Assembly: GCF_000003815.2 (NCBI RefSeq)
Contig: NC_049996.1
Coordinates: 2,959,545 to 3,023,544, forward strand
Direction: 5' to 3'
DNA from: Branchiostoma floridae
Taxonomy: Eukaryota > Chordata > Leptocardii > Amphioxiformes > Branchiostomatidae
DNA length: 64,000 bases
Position 1 is the stretch's first letter. Each line of letters opens with the position of its first letter. The position numbers and the translations under genes are program-made. The notes under the pieces were generated by a model. That model made no database searches and was not told where the DNA came from. It saw only the letters and a program-made list of their open reading frames with translations. Below, in pieces: positions 32,350 to 42,990 of the stretch.

Positions 32350-32596
32350 CCAGTATATGGAGTACCTTGACCAGCTGACTCATAACCCCGCTTTAAGTGC
32401 CATGAATGATAACCTAGATGTGAAGATTCGTTACTTATGGCTTGTCCAGGATTTTCACACGCATATGTTGGAAAAGGGAAGGAGTCTGGTTGAAGGCAAT
32501 CGTCAGTCAATGATGCCTGAGCACCACCGGACCAGCCGCCTTCTGTAACATCTTTGCCTAAGTCCCAACCGTCCTCTTGACTGCCGCAAAGTCGAA
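32350..32596 (-). pseudogene. Gene C terminal exon, 5' portion
   Basis: Acceptor tttctag, then RLCGSQEDGWDLGKD through SWHLKRGYESAGQGTPY, where the frame runs into the LTR. The combined length with 27186-27787 is 849 nt. Subtracting a 4-bp target duplication gives the phase expected from B and D. Confidence 0.85.
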
Positions 32597-32697
32597 CTAG
32601 AAACAATGAAATACAACGGAAAAATGAGATAATGGTTGAGGTGCTTTAGGAATCAGGGTGGTAGATGATCAAATAACACATTGGAAATGACCTATGT

Positions 32698-32700
<3 letters not shown>

Positions 32701-32734
<34 letters not shown>
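32701..32734. repeat. (AT)n microsatellite
   Basis: A run of AT in the intron before gene C's terminal exon. A similar run sits at the equivalent place in gene D (36910-36941). Confidence 0.85.
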
Positions 32735-32737
<3 letters not shown>

Positions 32738-32995
32738 CTGACCCTTACATCTTACTTCATCACCTCAATGAAAGGCGGCCTGTAGGCCGATTTGAGCTTT
32801 CATGATGAATAAACAAAGTTTGAACAGACAAAGAAAGTAAATGTAGGTATCGTTCCGATCATTGATGGTAATAGAAACGTCCTTCTTAATTATTTTGTGT
32901 TCAGGTAAAAATACATAAACGTGATTCTTGGAAATTTTTTGACGAGGTAATGGTTTGTTAAATTAAACTGTATTTGATTTGTCAAATTTGTGTAC

Positions 32996-33115
32996 CTTTA
33001 CACACAGACACACCATTCCCAGTGTACCCAGCTTTGCAGGAACAGCGGTGGCTCCCTGGCGTGTTGATACAGTCAGCAAACTCGTGACAGGGGGAGGTCA
33101 GGCACTCGTCTATGT
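32996..33115 (-). pseudogene. Gene C EGF exon 2
   Basis: 120 nt, phase 1-1, open. The domain starts [15 protein letters not shown]. It is a homologue of B 10651-10764 and D 37279-37398. Confidence 0.8.
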
Positions 33116-33528
33116 CTGGGGAAATTGAACTATATTGACATAGCTGGTATCATATCTCATGAAAGGTATTTGGACTATCGAACGTTTTCCCTTCATTTCT
33201 TGAAATTCTGATTATCAAATTTCTTTCTGCTTTGTTTCCAATTTTCAACTAGCTTTCTCAATACAGTTGCGTATGTCTATTATTTCAAGTATCTATTACT
33301 GCAGCATTATATGTGAAAAGTTATGAACGACGAAGTTTTAGCACAGAATCGAATTTAGTGCCTCGCACGGCGAATTGATACTTGACACCTAGTACCTGCA
33401 ACATGGTCGACTTTAACGTTGCTCTCACATAAGTGTGAATAGCACGGCAGTATGAAAATTAGATGTAGTTTGATTGCAGTAACGTATGCGTAATAATTAT
33501 CGAATGCCTACAAGAAATGTAATATTAC

Positions 33529-33648
33529 CTAGTTCACAATGTTTGCCTTCCTAACCGACTGTACAGTTACATTGGTAGCTCTCACGTGTTTCGAAACACA
33601 GGCCGCCATGTTGGCAGGTCACGTCCTTGCAAAACGTTTGGTCTGGAT
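33529..33648 (-). pseudogene. Gene C EGF exon 1 with premature stop
   Basis: 120 nt, phase 1-1, good borders. The domain starts PDQTFCKDVTCQHGGLC. Where the family has G-W-E-G the codon is TAG (33553-33551), a single-base change from TGG. Confidence 0.85.
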
Positions 33649-33984
33649 CTGAAAAAAAGGTCGAACTCTAAAGTATCATTATTTGCTATGGGCTGATCTA
33701 AACTGAGATATCTATATAATGTTGGGTTGCCCTTTGTTTTTTTTTACCAGTACAGTACCATTGTATTTATCATTAAAGCATGTCTTCGACTAATTATTGT
33801 TTGTTTGTTTATACATTTCATACTCCTTTGACGTATTTGAAATGATCTTAACGTCATGGATTATTTGGTCGGACTATAGTTATTTACGCATCACCGTATC
33901 TAAGTATTGTTCTTGGTAGATAACAGAAAAACAATCAATTAGCTTAACTTTAAACTTGATATATAAGTAACTATTATTATTCAC

Positions 33985-34032
33985 CATAATTGTTCTGGCT
34001 GACAATAGCCGAAATGGTAACCACCTTCCACA
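33985..34032 (-). pseudogene. Gene C linker micro-exon
   Basis: 48 nt, phase 1-1, encoding VWKVVTISAIVSQNNYG-like sequence. It matches the linker exons of B and D at the WK start. Confidence 0.7.
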
Positions 34033-34478
34033 CTGTAACAGAAACATTTTGATGATTGTTAGCAAAATGATACTTTTTACCATCGATTACAGGTTACGTA
34101 TTTTTCGGGTAAACGTTACATAATTATTAATATTCAAAGAGGCATGCCTGTATCATCCATTTTTTTGTTATCTGTATAGTCTAAATATGTTGAGAATTCC
34201 GATGCTTAGTGGCAAAGAATCACACATTTGTCATTAATATTAATATCAATAAACGTTTCATCCTGAGAATCAGGATTTATTTTCTGAGCCAATAATAAGT
34301 TATGTATTATGGATACCGTAGACATAGAGAGTGAAAATGGCCCAATTTAAAATTTGCCATGTCAGTAGAGACAAACTGTTGTTCCTGTAAACATAAATAA
34401 AGTATAGACTCAAAATGTTGTTGAAAACATAAAGTACATACTTAAATGTATACTCATAACTATCAATACAATACTCAC

Positions 34479-34626
34479 AAATGGCAGCCAAACAAGTAAG
34501 AACAGCGACTTGAAGCACCACCATGGACACAAACATTGCAAGTGACAGAGAACACCTGCCCTTCCGGCCTTTTCCGCTAGATGGCCTCACTGCTACGGAC
34601 GCACGGCGCTCTCTTCGCCCCTCTTC
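34479..34626 (-). pseudogene. Gene C membrane-anchor exon
   Basis: 148 nt, phase 0 to 1. It has a basic stretch (RRERRAS, SGKGRKGR), then a helix FVSMVVLQVAVLTCLAAI aligned with the anchors of B and D. Confidence 0.8.
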
Positions 34627-35282
34627 CTATTCATAATAACATCGTAAATGCATACAATTTCCAATAGTATTAGCTGATCATACATCGAGTTTGTGATGAG
34701 ATGATTCGTATAAGAAATTCCCATCTAATCATTAATCGTATGTTACAGTTTTTATAGGACAGCTCGTCAATATAGGACTGTACTTTGACACATTGCAGAC
34801 TGTATATAAGCGCAGTGTGTATCAAAGTACATTTGTCTAATTACACTCGACACGGAATGTTTGCAAAATTGGTATTGATCGATCAAATCTCAGTAATTAC
34901 GTATACTTCATCAAAAGTATAGTAGTGCGTATCCCTTAAATGTTTTTTTTATTACGATTTACATCGATGCAATATTTGTGAAGACCTTTTATTCAAATGT
35001 TCAATAATACCAGGGCCTGTTGTATGGTTCCTCTACAAATAGAAAATGCCGAGATTTACCTACTAACATATTATCTGCATGAAATTTTGACACTTTTCGG
35101 ACAACCTACCTACAAAACCATTCAAACACTACCATCAAACATACATGCCAGCTAACGAAAATCATTGTTTCGTCTTGAAATTAGGGCAATCGTATTCTTT
35201 AACCTCCTTGATTCAACATAACTCAGTATTAACCCTTGTGCAATTCAAAGCATGAAAATTGCCATCTAGACTTATTGTTTAC

Positions 35283-35342
35283 CTCGTCAATGCCACCAAC
35301 GATTCCTTTTTGCTCTTCGGACATGGGGTGAACCGTCGCCAT
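35283..35342 (-). pseudogene. Gene C start exon
   Basis: 60 nt, ATG to a phase 0 donor, 20 residues (MATVHPMSEEQKG...). At the place of NPMY in B and D it has HPMS, so the NPxY motif is lost. Confidence 0.7.
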
Positions 35343-36032
35343 GTTAGTGTACTTCGACACGAATACACTGAGATTGTATAAAACTGCTGTACAAATTCTA
35401 GTACATTTAACACCGTCACATACCATACAGCCAAAGGTCGTATCAAGTCCAAGAGGCAAAAGATAGTCATTAAAGTGGCTTGGCTATTTGGTTTATGACG
35501 GTAAGGCCGAACGAACTCTATCATATGGATTTCATCACCTGCAGATTATGAGATGAAATGTCTTTGTAGATTTTAAATCAAATCATGACAAATTTCTGGT
35601 CATTATATCGGTATTTTGATTATCAGTCAATCGGTTGAACAATTGACACTATGTACACAGATTTCCCGTTATTTCAAAAGGTTTATTGGTACAACAGAAT
35701 GTACAGTGAATGTGGCATGATCAACTACAAACTACAAAATCAAGATACACAAAAAAGGTACTTATTAAGCAATAAAGGCTAACGTAGAACATTTAACATT
35801 CTGTACCTTATTGTCACATGTTATCTGATGGTATCATTGCATGTTAAGTTCAACTTTATATGCATGTAACGCCAGCGTAAATTTGTAGAATATGCTTTAC
35901 ATTTGATGATATGTTACATTTCATTAACATATTACTCTTTTCTTTGTCGGTTAAGAATTTCACATTCAGATTCCCTTGACATCATGGACATGGTCTCTAT
36001 ATATTAAGAGCTTCATTCTTCAGGTTTATCAC
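35343..36032. other. Intergenic between genes C and D
   Basis: 690 bp, AT-rich, no gene seen. It must contain the gene D 3' UTR and any gene C promoter. Confidence 0.4.
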
Positions 36033-36868
36033 TTATTCTTCGAATGAGATGCAATATTCTTCTACCATAGTTTCAGGAGCAAAGGAACTGAACACACCAT
36101 AGTGAATATCATCGAAGAAAAATCCCTGAAACCTGGCATCAAAATTTGCATGCCTTGGTTGAAACTTCAGCCTATTTACATACTCGTAGGCCCAACCATT
36201 ATCATATCTCGCAGTCTGAAAATACGCCCCTCCGGTATATGTGTATGTCCCGTCTATTCTGTACTGCCATTGGTCCATATAGTCTACAGGCATGGCGGTC
36301 ATTGTCATTTCTACCTGATGCCATGTTTCCAAATCTAAATTTGTGACAATGTTGTGGAATTTTGAACTGTACCCACAGTTTCCAGACTGACTACAAAAAG
36401 TATAGTTAGGTGCACTTTCTCCAGTTCGTACTGTAATGCCTTCTGGTAAAGAATACACCTCTAGATAGTTAGAAGCTCGATCATTTCCGGATGGATTCCC
36501 TGCTACCACCGCTATTCTGGACCCATCCCCACTTGAATTTGCTGCTTTAAACCAAAACGATGCAAAGAAAGAATCAACAGTTGCTTGATAGATTCCATCT
36601 ATACGACCAGCCGTTGCATTTAGCGGAGCAGTGTATGGTGTACCTGGCCCTGGACTGTCATATCCTCGTTTAAAATGCCAAGAATAATAACCCAAGTGTG
36701 AGGATGTATTGGATACGGCCTGGCCGCCAGTTTGTTGACCTCCACAAGAGGATGTCGGGAAGGGATAGCTGTCAGGTTGTGCACAGTCATTGGTCAAGCC
36801 GGACCAGCTGCCGTCAGAGATGCTGCTGCCTAAGGACCAACTGTCTTCTTGGTTCTCACAAAGGAACA
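36033..36868 (-). CDS. Gene D terminal exon: jelly-roll-like domain
   Basis: 836 nt, phase 1 entry. It starts [15 protein letters not shown] and ends EEYCISFEE. Landmarks are [44 protein letters not shown]-x5-C ([10 protein letters not shown]), [19 protein letters not shown] and [12 protein letters not shown]. Confidence 0.88.
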
Positions 36869-36907
36869 CTAGAAGATTTTGAAAAAAAATGAATATATGA
36901 AAATATA

Positions 36908-36942
<35 letters not shown>

Positions 36943-39900
36943 CTAGCCAGCTGATAGCTAACTAGACATGGCTAGCAGTTAGCTAGCTGTACGAATAAAA
37001 AAATAATCATAAATAGATAAGATGAACATTTTGTAAATAAGACATATATTGTCAGCTGGCTGTCAATCACGTACTTGACTAGCTTCGTGGCTAGCAGCTA
37101 GCTAGCTGCACTGAGAGCTAATCTCTGAATAATGAACACGTTGGATTATTTTGAATTATCATGATATTGCTATGACAAGCGTTTGAATAAACTGTCTAAG
37201 AAACTAGAATCCCATATGATCACCATTTCTTTTAGGCTTCTTTTCTTCTTGTTTTTGAAATCATTATTACTAGCCTACCTTTGCAGGAGTCCAGGCCATC
37301 TCCAGTGTACCCCGGCAGGCAGGTACAGGTGTAGTTTCCTGGCAAGTTGGTACAGTCAGCAAACTGATGACAGGGTGAAGACAGGCACTCGTCTAGGTCT
37401 GTTATAGATAACAAGGAAAATCTTCAAAACCTGACCGCTATCTCCAGGCATGATAGTTTCCGACGTTACCAACTTAGTCCATTGCCTAAACTGGTCAAAT
37501 GGCCCTGCATTGAACAAACCCGTTGACACATACGGTGACACATGTAGCACGTCAGTACTTACCTACACAACCTGTTCCATTTGAGACGAACCCTTGCTGA
37601 CAGCTACAGTTGTAGCTGCCTATGGTGTTAACGCAGCCCAGGGAGTATTGTCCGCAGATGTCCTCTTGTTCACATTCATCTTTGTCTGAAACAATAGTCA
37701 TGCTTGAAAGGTAACATTTGCAAGCTATGTCTAATACATGACGTTTGCCCTCACATGGTCCAGTCTAACAAACTACTGCTCTGTTTATTTTAACTCAAAC
37801 AAATACAATTGTGTTTTGATAAGCCACAGCTCTGTACTGCCACATGCTACATTATATAATCGAACGCCTCAGAGTGTCTCCTACACCTCCAGTAACTATT
37901 TGACAGCTGTCTGGGCCAGGTTATTGATTAACCTTACTTGCATATTTGGAACGGAGGAAGAGGAAAGACGTGAAGGTATCATTGTAATTCAGAGCGTGAC
38001 TGTACTCATAAAATATTAGCCAAGAAAATTCTATAGAATAAATCTTGTAAAATTTCCTTCCAATATTTCAGTTGAAGCACACATTGCCAAGAATCTATTA
38101 ATGCTAATTCATTACATCAATCCGACTATCGTTCAATAAACTAATCAATCAATCAATCAATCAATCAATAAAAAATGGTAAAATACCTGTACATGACTCA
38201 AGCCCATCGCCTTCGTAACCTTCGTCACACTGGCAGATGTAGCTCCCTGCAGTATTTTCACAGGTCGCTAGAGGGTGGCATTCGGCGGTCTTGCATTCGT
38301 TTACATCTATTCAAGAGAAAAATGTTACTTGGGAATGTTTCAGTGAGTCTTCTATCTGATTTACTTCAGTTGAACTGTGATATTTCCTTTAGAATGCACC
38401 TGCTTCTATTGTTCTATGTAGTTTGATACTTTTAAAACAATTTGTTTTTAGGTTTAAATTGTATTGGAGACTCCCCAGGGGCGGGACCTATAGTATAATA
38501 TTGAAGACCATGTTGATTTGATTATATGGATGACATCCTCTGGAAATTAAAGAAAAAGACACGAGCGTGCGAGTAAAAAAAGTTTGACCCCAAAAAACGT
38601 TGCCTTCGTCATGAAATCTAAGTGATCAAAAAGGTTGAATAAGTGACTGAACACACATTTAGAGTATGGTTAAAATTTTTGGAAACATCCGAAAATTGAT
38701 GCGCTTGCGGATCCATATAATCATATCAACATGACCTAACTGTACACATAATCCTTTTTTCAAGTTTTGCAAAATCGTTTATGCTAAAACAAAATTCACC
38801 TGCTTACTTTAATCTGTAATTGGAAACCTATTATAACAGTTACTATAAGTTACTATAACAGGATAACAGGAGTACTGTAAAGAAATGGCTAAGGTATCAG
38901 ACCAACCTGTCTCACAACTGTCTCCCTCCCACCCGCCTTTGCAGACACAATAACGTCCGTCAGACGCCTCAACACACACTCCGCTGTTTTCACAGGGTTG
39001 ATCCTTACACCAGGTTTGTCCTATAGACATCAGAAAGAGTACCCTGGGAAACCTGCTCGAGAAGCTTCGCAAATAAGAGTTACCGATCCCCTGCCTAACG
39101 CGCGCCCTCCCGCCTCTATGCACCCGCCCCACTACCAGCTGGCCCCACTTACGCCGGTCCCCAACTATCCCTCGCGCACGGGNNNNNNNNNNNNNNNNNN
39201 NNNNNNNNNNNNNNNNNNNNNNNNNNNNNNNNNNNNNNNNNNNNNNNNNNNNNNNNNNNNNNNNNNNNNNNNNNNNNNNNNNGGCCGGCGGGTGTTAGGC
39301 GGCGGGTGTCCCGTGCGCGCGTGGTTGTAGGGATCGGTAAACTTTGCGTGCCTCGTTAGGAGTCTGCGTTTTCCCAGGGTACAGAAAGAGGTTCTGATCA
39401 TAACAAGGCTATAAGCGCTATATGATGATAAAGTTCAAGTGATCTTGAACCACTCCGTGATCATGATGGACCGATAGTCATCGAAAATTTGGAGGTATGC
39501 GTGTTTACCTGTCAGAAACTTGTCACTGATTGATGAAATATTCTATTAACGATCTTGAACCAGCTTAGATCACTGATGAAGAATTCCTTTCCCCTGGTCA
39601 TTAGAGAGAAGGTAGACGATATGTGCATTATGTACAGAATTATTGTGTGGGGAAATCCCCCTAGCTCTTTTCTACAATAGCAATGTACAGTGGACCACGG
39701 CTTAACGTCCTGTCCTAAGGACTACTACCATGTCAAGTAGTGCGCATGTCTGGTAAGCGACAACAACCGGGATTCGAACTCACGACTTCTTAGTCCAGAG
39801 TCAAGACTACTGTTAACGTACTGAACCACGCACACTACTACACAATATATATAGGACTACACAACGTTTATAGGACTTTAACTTGTTAACTGTATATTCT

Positions 39901-41714
39901 TTTTTGCCTTCAGAAGGTCCCAGTTGACAGAGTTTATCTCCCTATTGTGCCAGGACTGTGTCTTCAGTGTTGTGACGACATTGTTTTATTTGTCACACGG
40001 TGTCCTAAATGTCCGTTAATCGATTCTAGAACGGTAATTAACACAAGCACTGTTTGTCATACAACAGACTCGAGACAGCTCAAACCAGGTCAATGATGGG
40101 TGTGGTTACACTAACTCCTCTAACTCTTACTCCAAGCACTGAGGCGTATTTATAGATTAGATAGAACATGAAATGTACGCACATAACTATACGCTAAAGG
40201 TGGGCTCTCACTGCACTTGAGGCATAGGTGCGGCACTGCAGGGTTCATTCACTGCGACGCTGTTTTGATATTTTGACTTTTTAGATAATTCAGATATTGC
40301 GTAATACGTAAAAGTATGACTTAGAAGACAACAAGATACACAAAACGGAAGAAAATTCGTTGAATCATCAACAAACCCCGAAGTGCCGCACCGGTCCCTC
40401 AAGTGCAGTGAGATACCACCTTGAGCTACAAACCGACCTTACCTTCAGTTTGGCCTGTCGCTGCCGATGAATCCATTACTTTCCATACTGTTGTATAAGA
40501 TTGCATAAAAACAAACAAGTTACAGTCTACATAAACATTCATTCCGTGTTGTCAAACGGATAGATAAACATACATAATCGTTAAACACCGAGAAAAGGTT
40601 AACCAAACCATATACATTTTCTATAAAGAAGAGGTGAACTTGTTGAATGAGGCACAAGAATATGACGATAAACCGCCAGTGTTACCCGGTCCCGTTGTCA
40701 GGGGCTTGTTTGGCCTACTCGAAGAGAGTCTGTGGCCATACATCTCGACTCAAGAGAATCATTCCCTTTCTAAAGTGACCAATACGAGATCAAGTTCCTT
40801 TATAATTTTAAAATTTAGGTCAATAGGAACTCGTGATTCACCTTATCATATCACAACACCATGGTAACAGACAGATCTCAGTCTGACAATAATTGGTCAG
40901 GGTCAGAACGTATGCATAAACCAACAGGAGTATATATAGTGGGAATAAGTTGATGAAATACAAGGATATGGAACTACAGAAGTATAAGAAGCAAAGGAGC
41001 TTACAAATTACAGCAACACAAGCGAGGACTGCAATCTGCAGCAGGATCACGCTAAAGAACATCAGGGTCTTGGTACTGATATGCCTCCTTCTGGCCTGCT
41101 GGCTTCGCTGTTTTCTGCGCTGTGCAGAGTTTACGGACCAACTTCTTTCGACCTCCTGTGAAGATTTGCAAAACTTCAGAAAACAACGGCATAATATCGA
41201 AGAGGCTTTTACTGTACTGGACAAAAAAGGACTACAGTTTGGCTTAAGTATGGCCACACAAGCTACAAAATAGAAATTCATACACGTAATAAAACTTGGC
41301 CACTTAACCAGGAAACTCAATTAAATACATGTACAGACCTTACAGTACGCCCTCCCACTTTCAAAACAACAGGTCACTAAATCCAACTGTAGTCTACATT
41401 TGCCCTTCATATAGCCTACGCCTACGGGGCATAGATGGTAGGGTTTGGCAAAATTGGGGCATAATGGTTCAGGAGACTTGACAATTAAACCCCAAGTAGC
41501 AAAACTCCCCCTGCAAACTATGTTCCCTACGTATCACAACAGGTAGAATCTAGCCTTCATACACAACGAGCATTGGAACTCTCATTTACCCCCAACAATA
41601 AAAACTGAATGGAAATGGCATAAATACCTCATCGTCCATTCTGTAAGGTCTTGAAGGTCTGCCGTACATGGGGTTGACCCACTCTTTGTCCTCAAATGTG
41701 ACGTTCCTCGACAT
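36033..41714 (-). CDS. Gene D: type II membrane protein, four EGF domains plus jelly-roll-like domain
   Basis: Eight coding exons on the minus strand: 41714-41628, 41155-41005, 40487-40443, 39020-38907, 38306-38187, 37685-37563, 37398-37279 and 36868-36033. All are GT-AG and total 1596 nt (531 aa plus stop) in one frame. Order: cytoplasmic tail with NPMY (about residue 14-17) and an Arg/Gln-rich run, transmembrane helix (about 60-79), linker LWKVMD, four EGF-like domains, and a 278-residue C-terminal domain. There is no signal peptide, so type II topology is predicted. It lies head to head with gene E. The assembly gap lies in the intron between EGF1 and the linker, inside a foldback transposon, so a missing exon there cannot be excluded, though the frame is complete without one. 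Confidence 0.86.
36910..36941. repeat. (AT)n microsatellite
   Basis: About 16 AT units just upstream of gene D's terminal exon. Confidence 0.85.
37279..37398 (-). CDS. Gene D EGF exon 4
   Basis: 120 nt, phase 1-1. The domain starts [15 protein letters not shown] and ends [10 protein letters not shown]. It matches B EGF6 and C EGF2. Confidence 0.86.
37563..37685 (-). CDS. Gene D EGF exon 3
   Basis: 123 nt, phase 1-1. The domain starts [17 protein letters not shown] and ends FVSNGTGCV. It matches B EGF4. Confidence 0.86.
38142..38169 (+). repeat. (AATC)n microsatellite
   Basis: About seven AATC units in gene D intron, ending 18 nt before an EGF exon boundary. Confidence 0.8.
38187..38306 (-). 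CDS. Gene D EGF exon 2
   Basis: 120 nt, phase 1-1. The domain starts [15 protein letters not shown] and ends [10 protein letters not shown]. It matches B EGF2. Confidence 0.86.
38628..38745 (+). repeat. Dispersed repeat, second copy of 1375-1660
   Basis: Shares 'gactgaacacac', 'agagtatgg' and 'atcaacatgacct' blocks with the gene A copy. Confidence 0.35.
38907..39020 (-). CDS. Gene D EGF exon 1
   Basis: 114 nt, phase 1-1. The domain starts [16 protein letters not shown] and ends GWEGDSCET. The acceptor side lies about 10 nt from a transposon's target duplication (39031). Confidence 0.84.
39031..39390. mobile_element. Foldback element with 9-bp target duplication (Mutator-like), spans assembly gap
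   Basis: The 9-bp duplication CAGAAAGAG (39031-39039 and 39382-39390) flanks TIR ends TACCCTGGGAAA and TTTCCCAGGGTA. Further inverted blocks (TTACCGATCCC / GGGATCGGTAA) continue towards GC-rich sequence and the N run at 39183-39282. A 9-bp duplication is the hallmark of Mutator-type elements. It is in gene D intron. Confidence 0.75.
39183..39282. other. Assembly gap
   Basis: Exactly 100 N, probably a gap of unknown size in the hairpin-forming, GC-rich centre of the foldback element. Confidence 0.97.
39645..39833 (-). repeat. tRNA-derived SINE
   Basis: On the minus strand the head has GTGGTTCAGTAC (box A-like) and GAGTTCGAATCCCGG (box B) at tRNA spacing, followed by a tail 'ggacgttaagccgtggtcca'. 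No functional tRNA fold is seen, so it is SINE-like. Confidence 0.6.
40197..40422. mobile_element. MITE family 2, copy in gene D intron
   Basis: The termini AAGGTGGGCTCTCACTGCAC and the inverse of GTGCAGTGAGATACCACCTT form imperfect TIRs. The interior matches the inverse of 23959-24215. It ends 19 bp from the donor of the gene D linker exon. Confidence 0.65.
40443..40487 (-). CDS. Gene D linker micro-exon
   Basis: 45 nt, phase 1-1, [14 protein letters not shown]. It is the counterpart of the B, C and E linker exons. Confidence 0.75.
41005..41155 (-). CDS. Gene D membrane-anchor exon
   Basis: 151 nt, phase 0 to 1. [15 protein letters not shown] is followed by more basic residues, then a helix [20 protein letters not shown]. 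Confidence 0.86.
41628..41714 (-). CDS. Gene D first coding exon
   Basis: 87 nt, ATG to a phase 0 donor. The 29 residues include [14 protein letters not shown] with an NPxY motif matching gene B. Confidence 0.82.
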
Positions 41715-42829
41715 TTTCTAACTTGTGAGAACCCTAAGACAAGAGTAGGCGTTGCTATTCTTCTAACTGTACACAAATTTACTACTGATAATATACTGAC
41801 AGTAAATCATGTCCTCATGCTATCGCTGATCAGAGCATGTAAAGTACTCATAAGCACTTACAAGGTAAACAAAGTGACGCCAAAAAGGTCCTAGCCAACA
41901 TATGATTGCTCTGCGTAACAGTTTAATTCCTCTATGCTAAACAATCTGAAGCACTTAGCTTACATGTAAGTAGCGTAATATATTGCTCTTCTTATAGGAT
42001 ACACCCTAACATGTTTGTATATTGGAACAGTATTGGGTACTTATACCAAGGACACTGGTATATGGTGTGTGGTAATAAGTCTATGCCTATTACAGAACTG
42101 CTGTGGAAATATTACATCCTGGAGACGTTCCGTGATACTACAGTACAAATCACAGTCTGGCTATTTATTATAATTTTGACTTCACCATTTTGCAACTCAA
42201 ATCAATTCCAATTTTCTTTCGAGTTTCTAAAAATTACCAACCACTCCCCGATTCATCATGATATTTTTATTCCTTCTCGTTTAAGTATACACACGTTGTA
42301 TATACACCACTGTGTTCTTGTTTGCACTTTGGACAAGATTTTACAATAAAGTTATTATTGTTATAACCACGATTATATCCAATATTGCGATATTGAAGTA
42401 TGTTCAGCTGGGTTAAAACGTTGATCAATGGTCATACAGTGATAAGTGTTGACCGTGAAGGCGTTGCCGTCATTCCGGGCTTGCAATTTCATCACAAATT
42501 ACCCTCAAACTGCCCTTTTATAAAGCCTTCAACCCTGCTTTGAAGTGTTACATGTATGACAGTCCTATCATTGACAATCGCCCTCTATTTAAGAATTTGG
42601 TTTCTTATACATATTGTAATGACGTTATTTCACAGGGTTACTAAGTTGCTGGATAGTATGATTTATCAACGAGATAATAATAAGGGGATAGCTCTTTAGC
42701 TAGCCTGACTAAAATCGCGCTCCTAGCGACCGGCCTTACAGTTGTCACCGCTCGGGGAGGAGGTCATTTACCCCAGCCAGCGAGAGATTGTGTAAAAACA
42801 TCCTTAGCCTTTTTGAGGCCGTAGGGGCA

Positions 42830-42990
42830 GTGGGTTGTTATCCACTGTGTCTATGGTACAGTATTGGAAGGTGGAGCCCATCCCTCTCCTTCCACTGCCT
42901 TTTACCTCCCTAACTGAAGTCAGGTACCCATTTTTACACCTGGGCAGAGTGAGGAAAGTCGTGTTAATGTCCGTTCCAAAAGATACAAAG
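42830..42990 (-). repeat. SINE-like repeat copy
   Basis: 'atccactgtgtct', 'ggtacagtattgg', 'cccatccctctcctt', 'caggtacccattttta', 'gtgaggaaagtcgtg'. It is closely related to 43785-43990. Confidence 0.6.

Larger units (their letters stand above)
27186..35342 (-). pseudogene. Gene C: disrupted paralogue of B and D
   Basis: Minus-strand parts: 35342-35283 (start exon), 34626-34479 (anchor), 34032-33985 (linker), 33648-33529 (EGF, with in-frame TAG at 33553-33551), 33115-32996 (EGF), and a terminal exon split into 32596-32350 and 27787-27186 by an LTR element. Splice borders, phases and the stop at 27188-27186 are otherwise intact, and both halves of the terminal domain read well. The W-to-stop change and the 4.56-kb insertion each end the protein early. 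C has two EGF domains versus four (D) and six (B). The good remaining frame suggests recent inactivation, or an allele-specific lesion. Confidence 0.8.

Noticed and set aside
39760..39833. Possible tRNA gene on the minus strand
   Set aside because: Box A/B-like sequences are present but the acceptor and anticodon stems do not form; it is better read as a SINE head.
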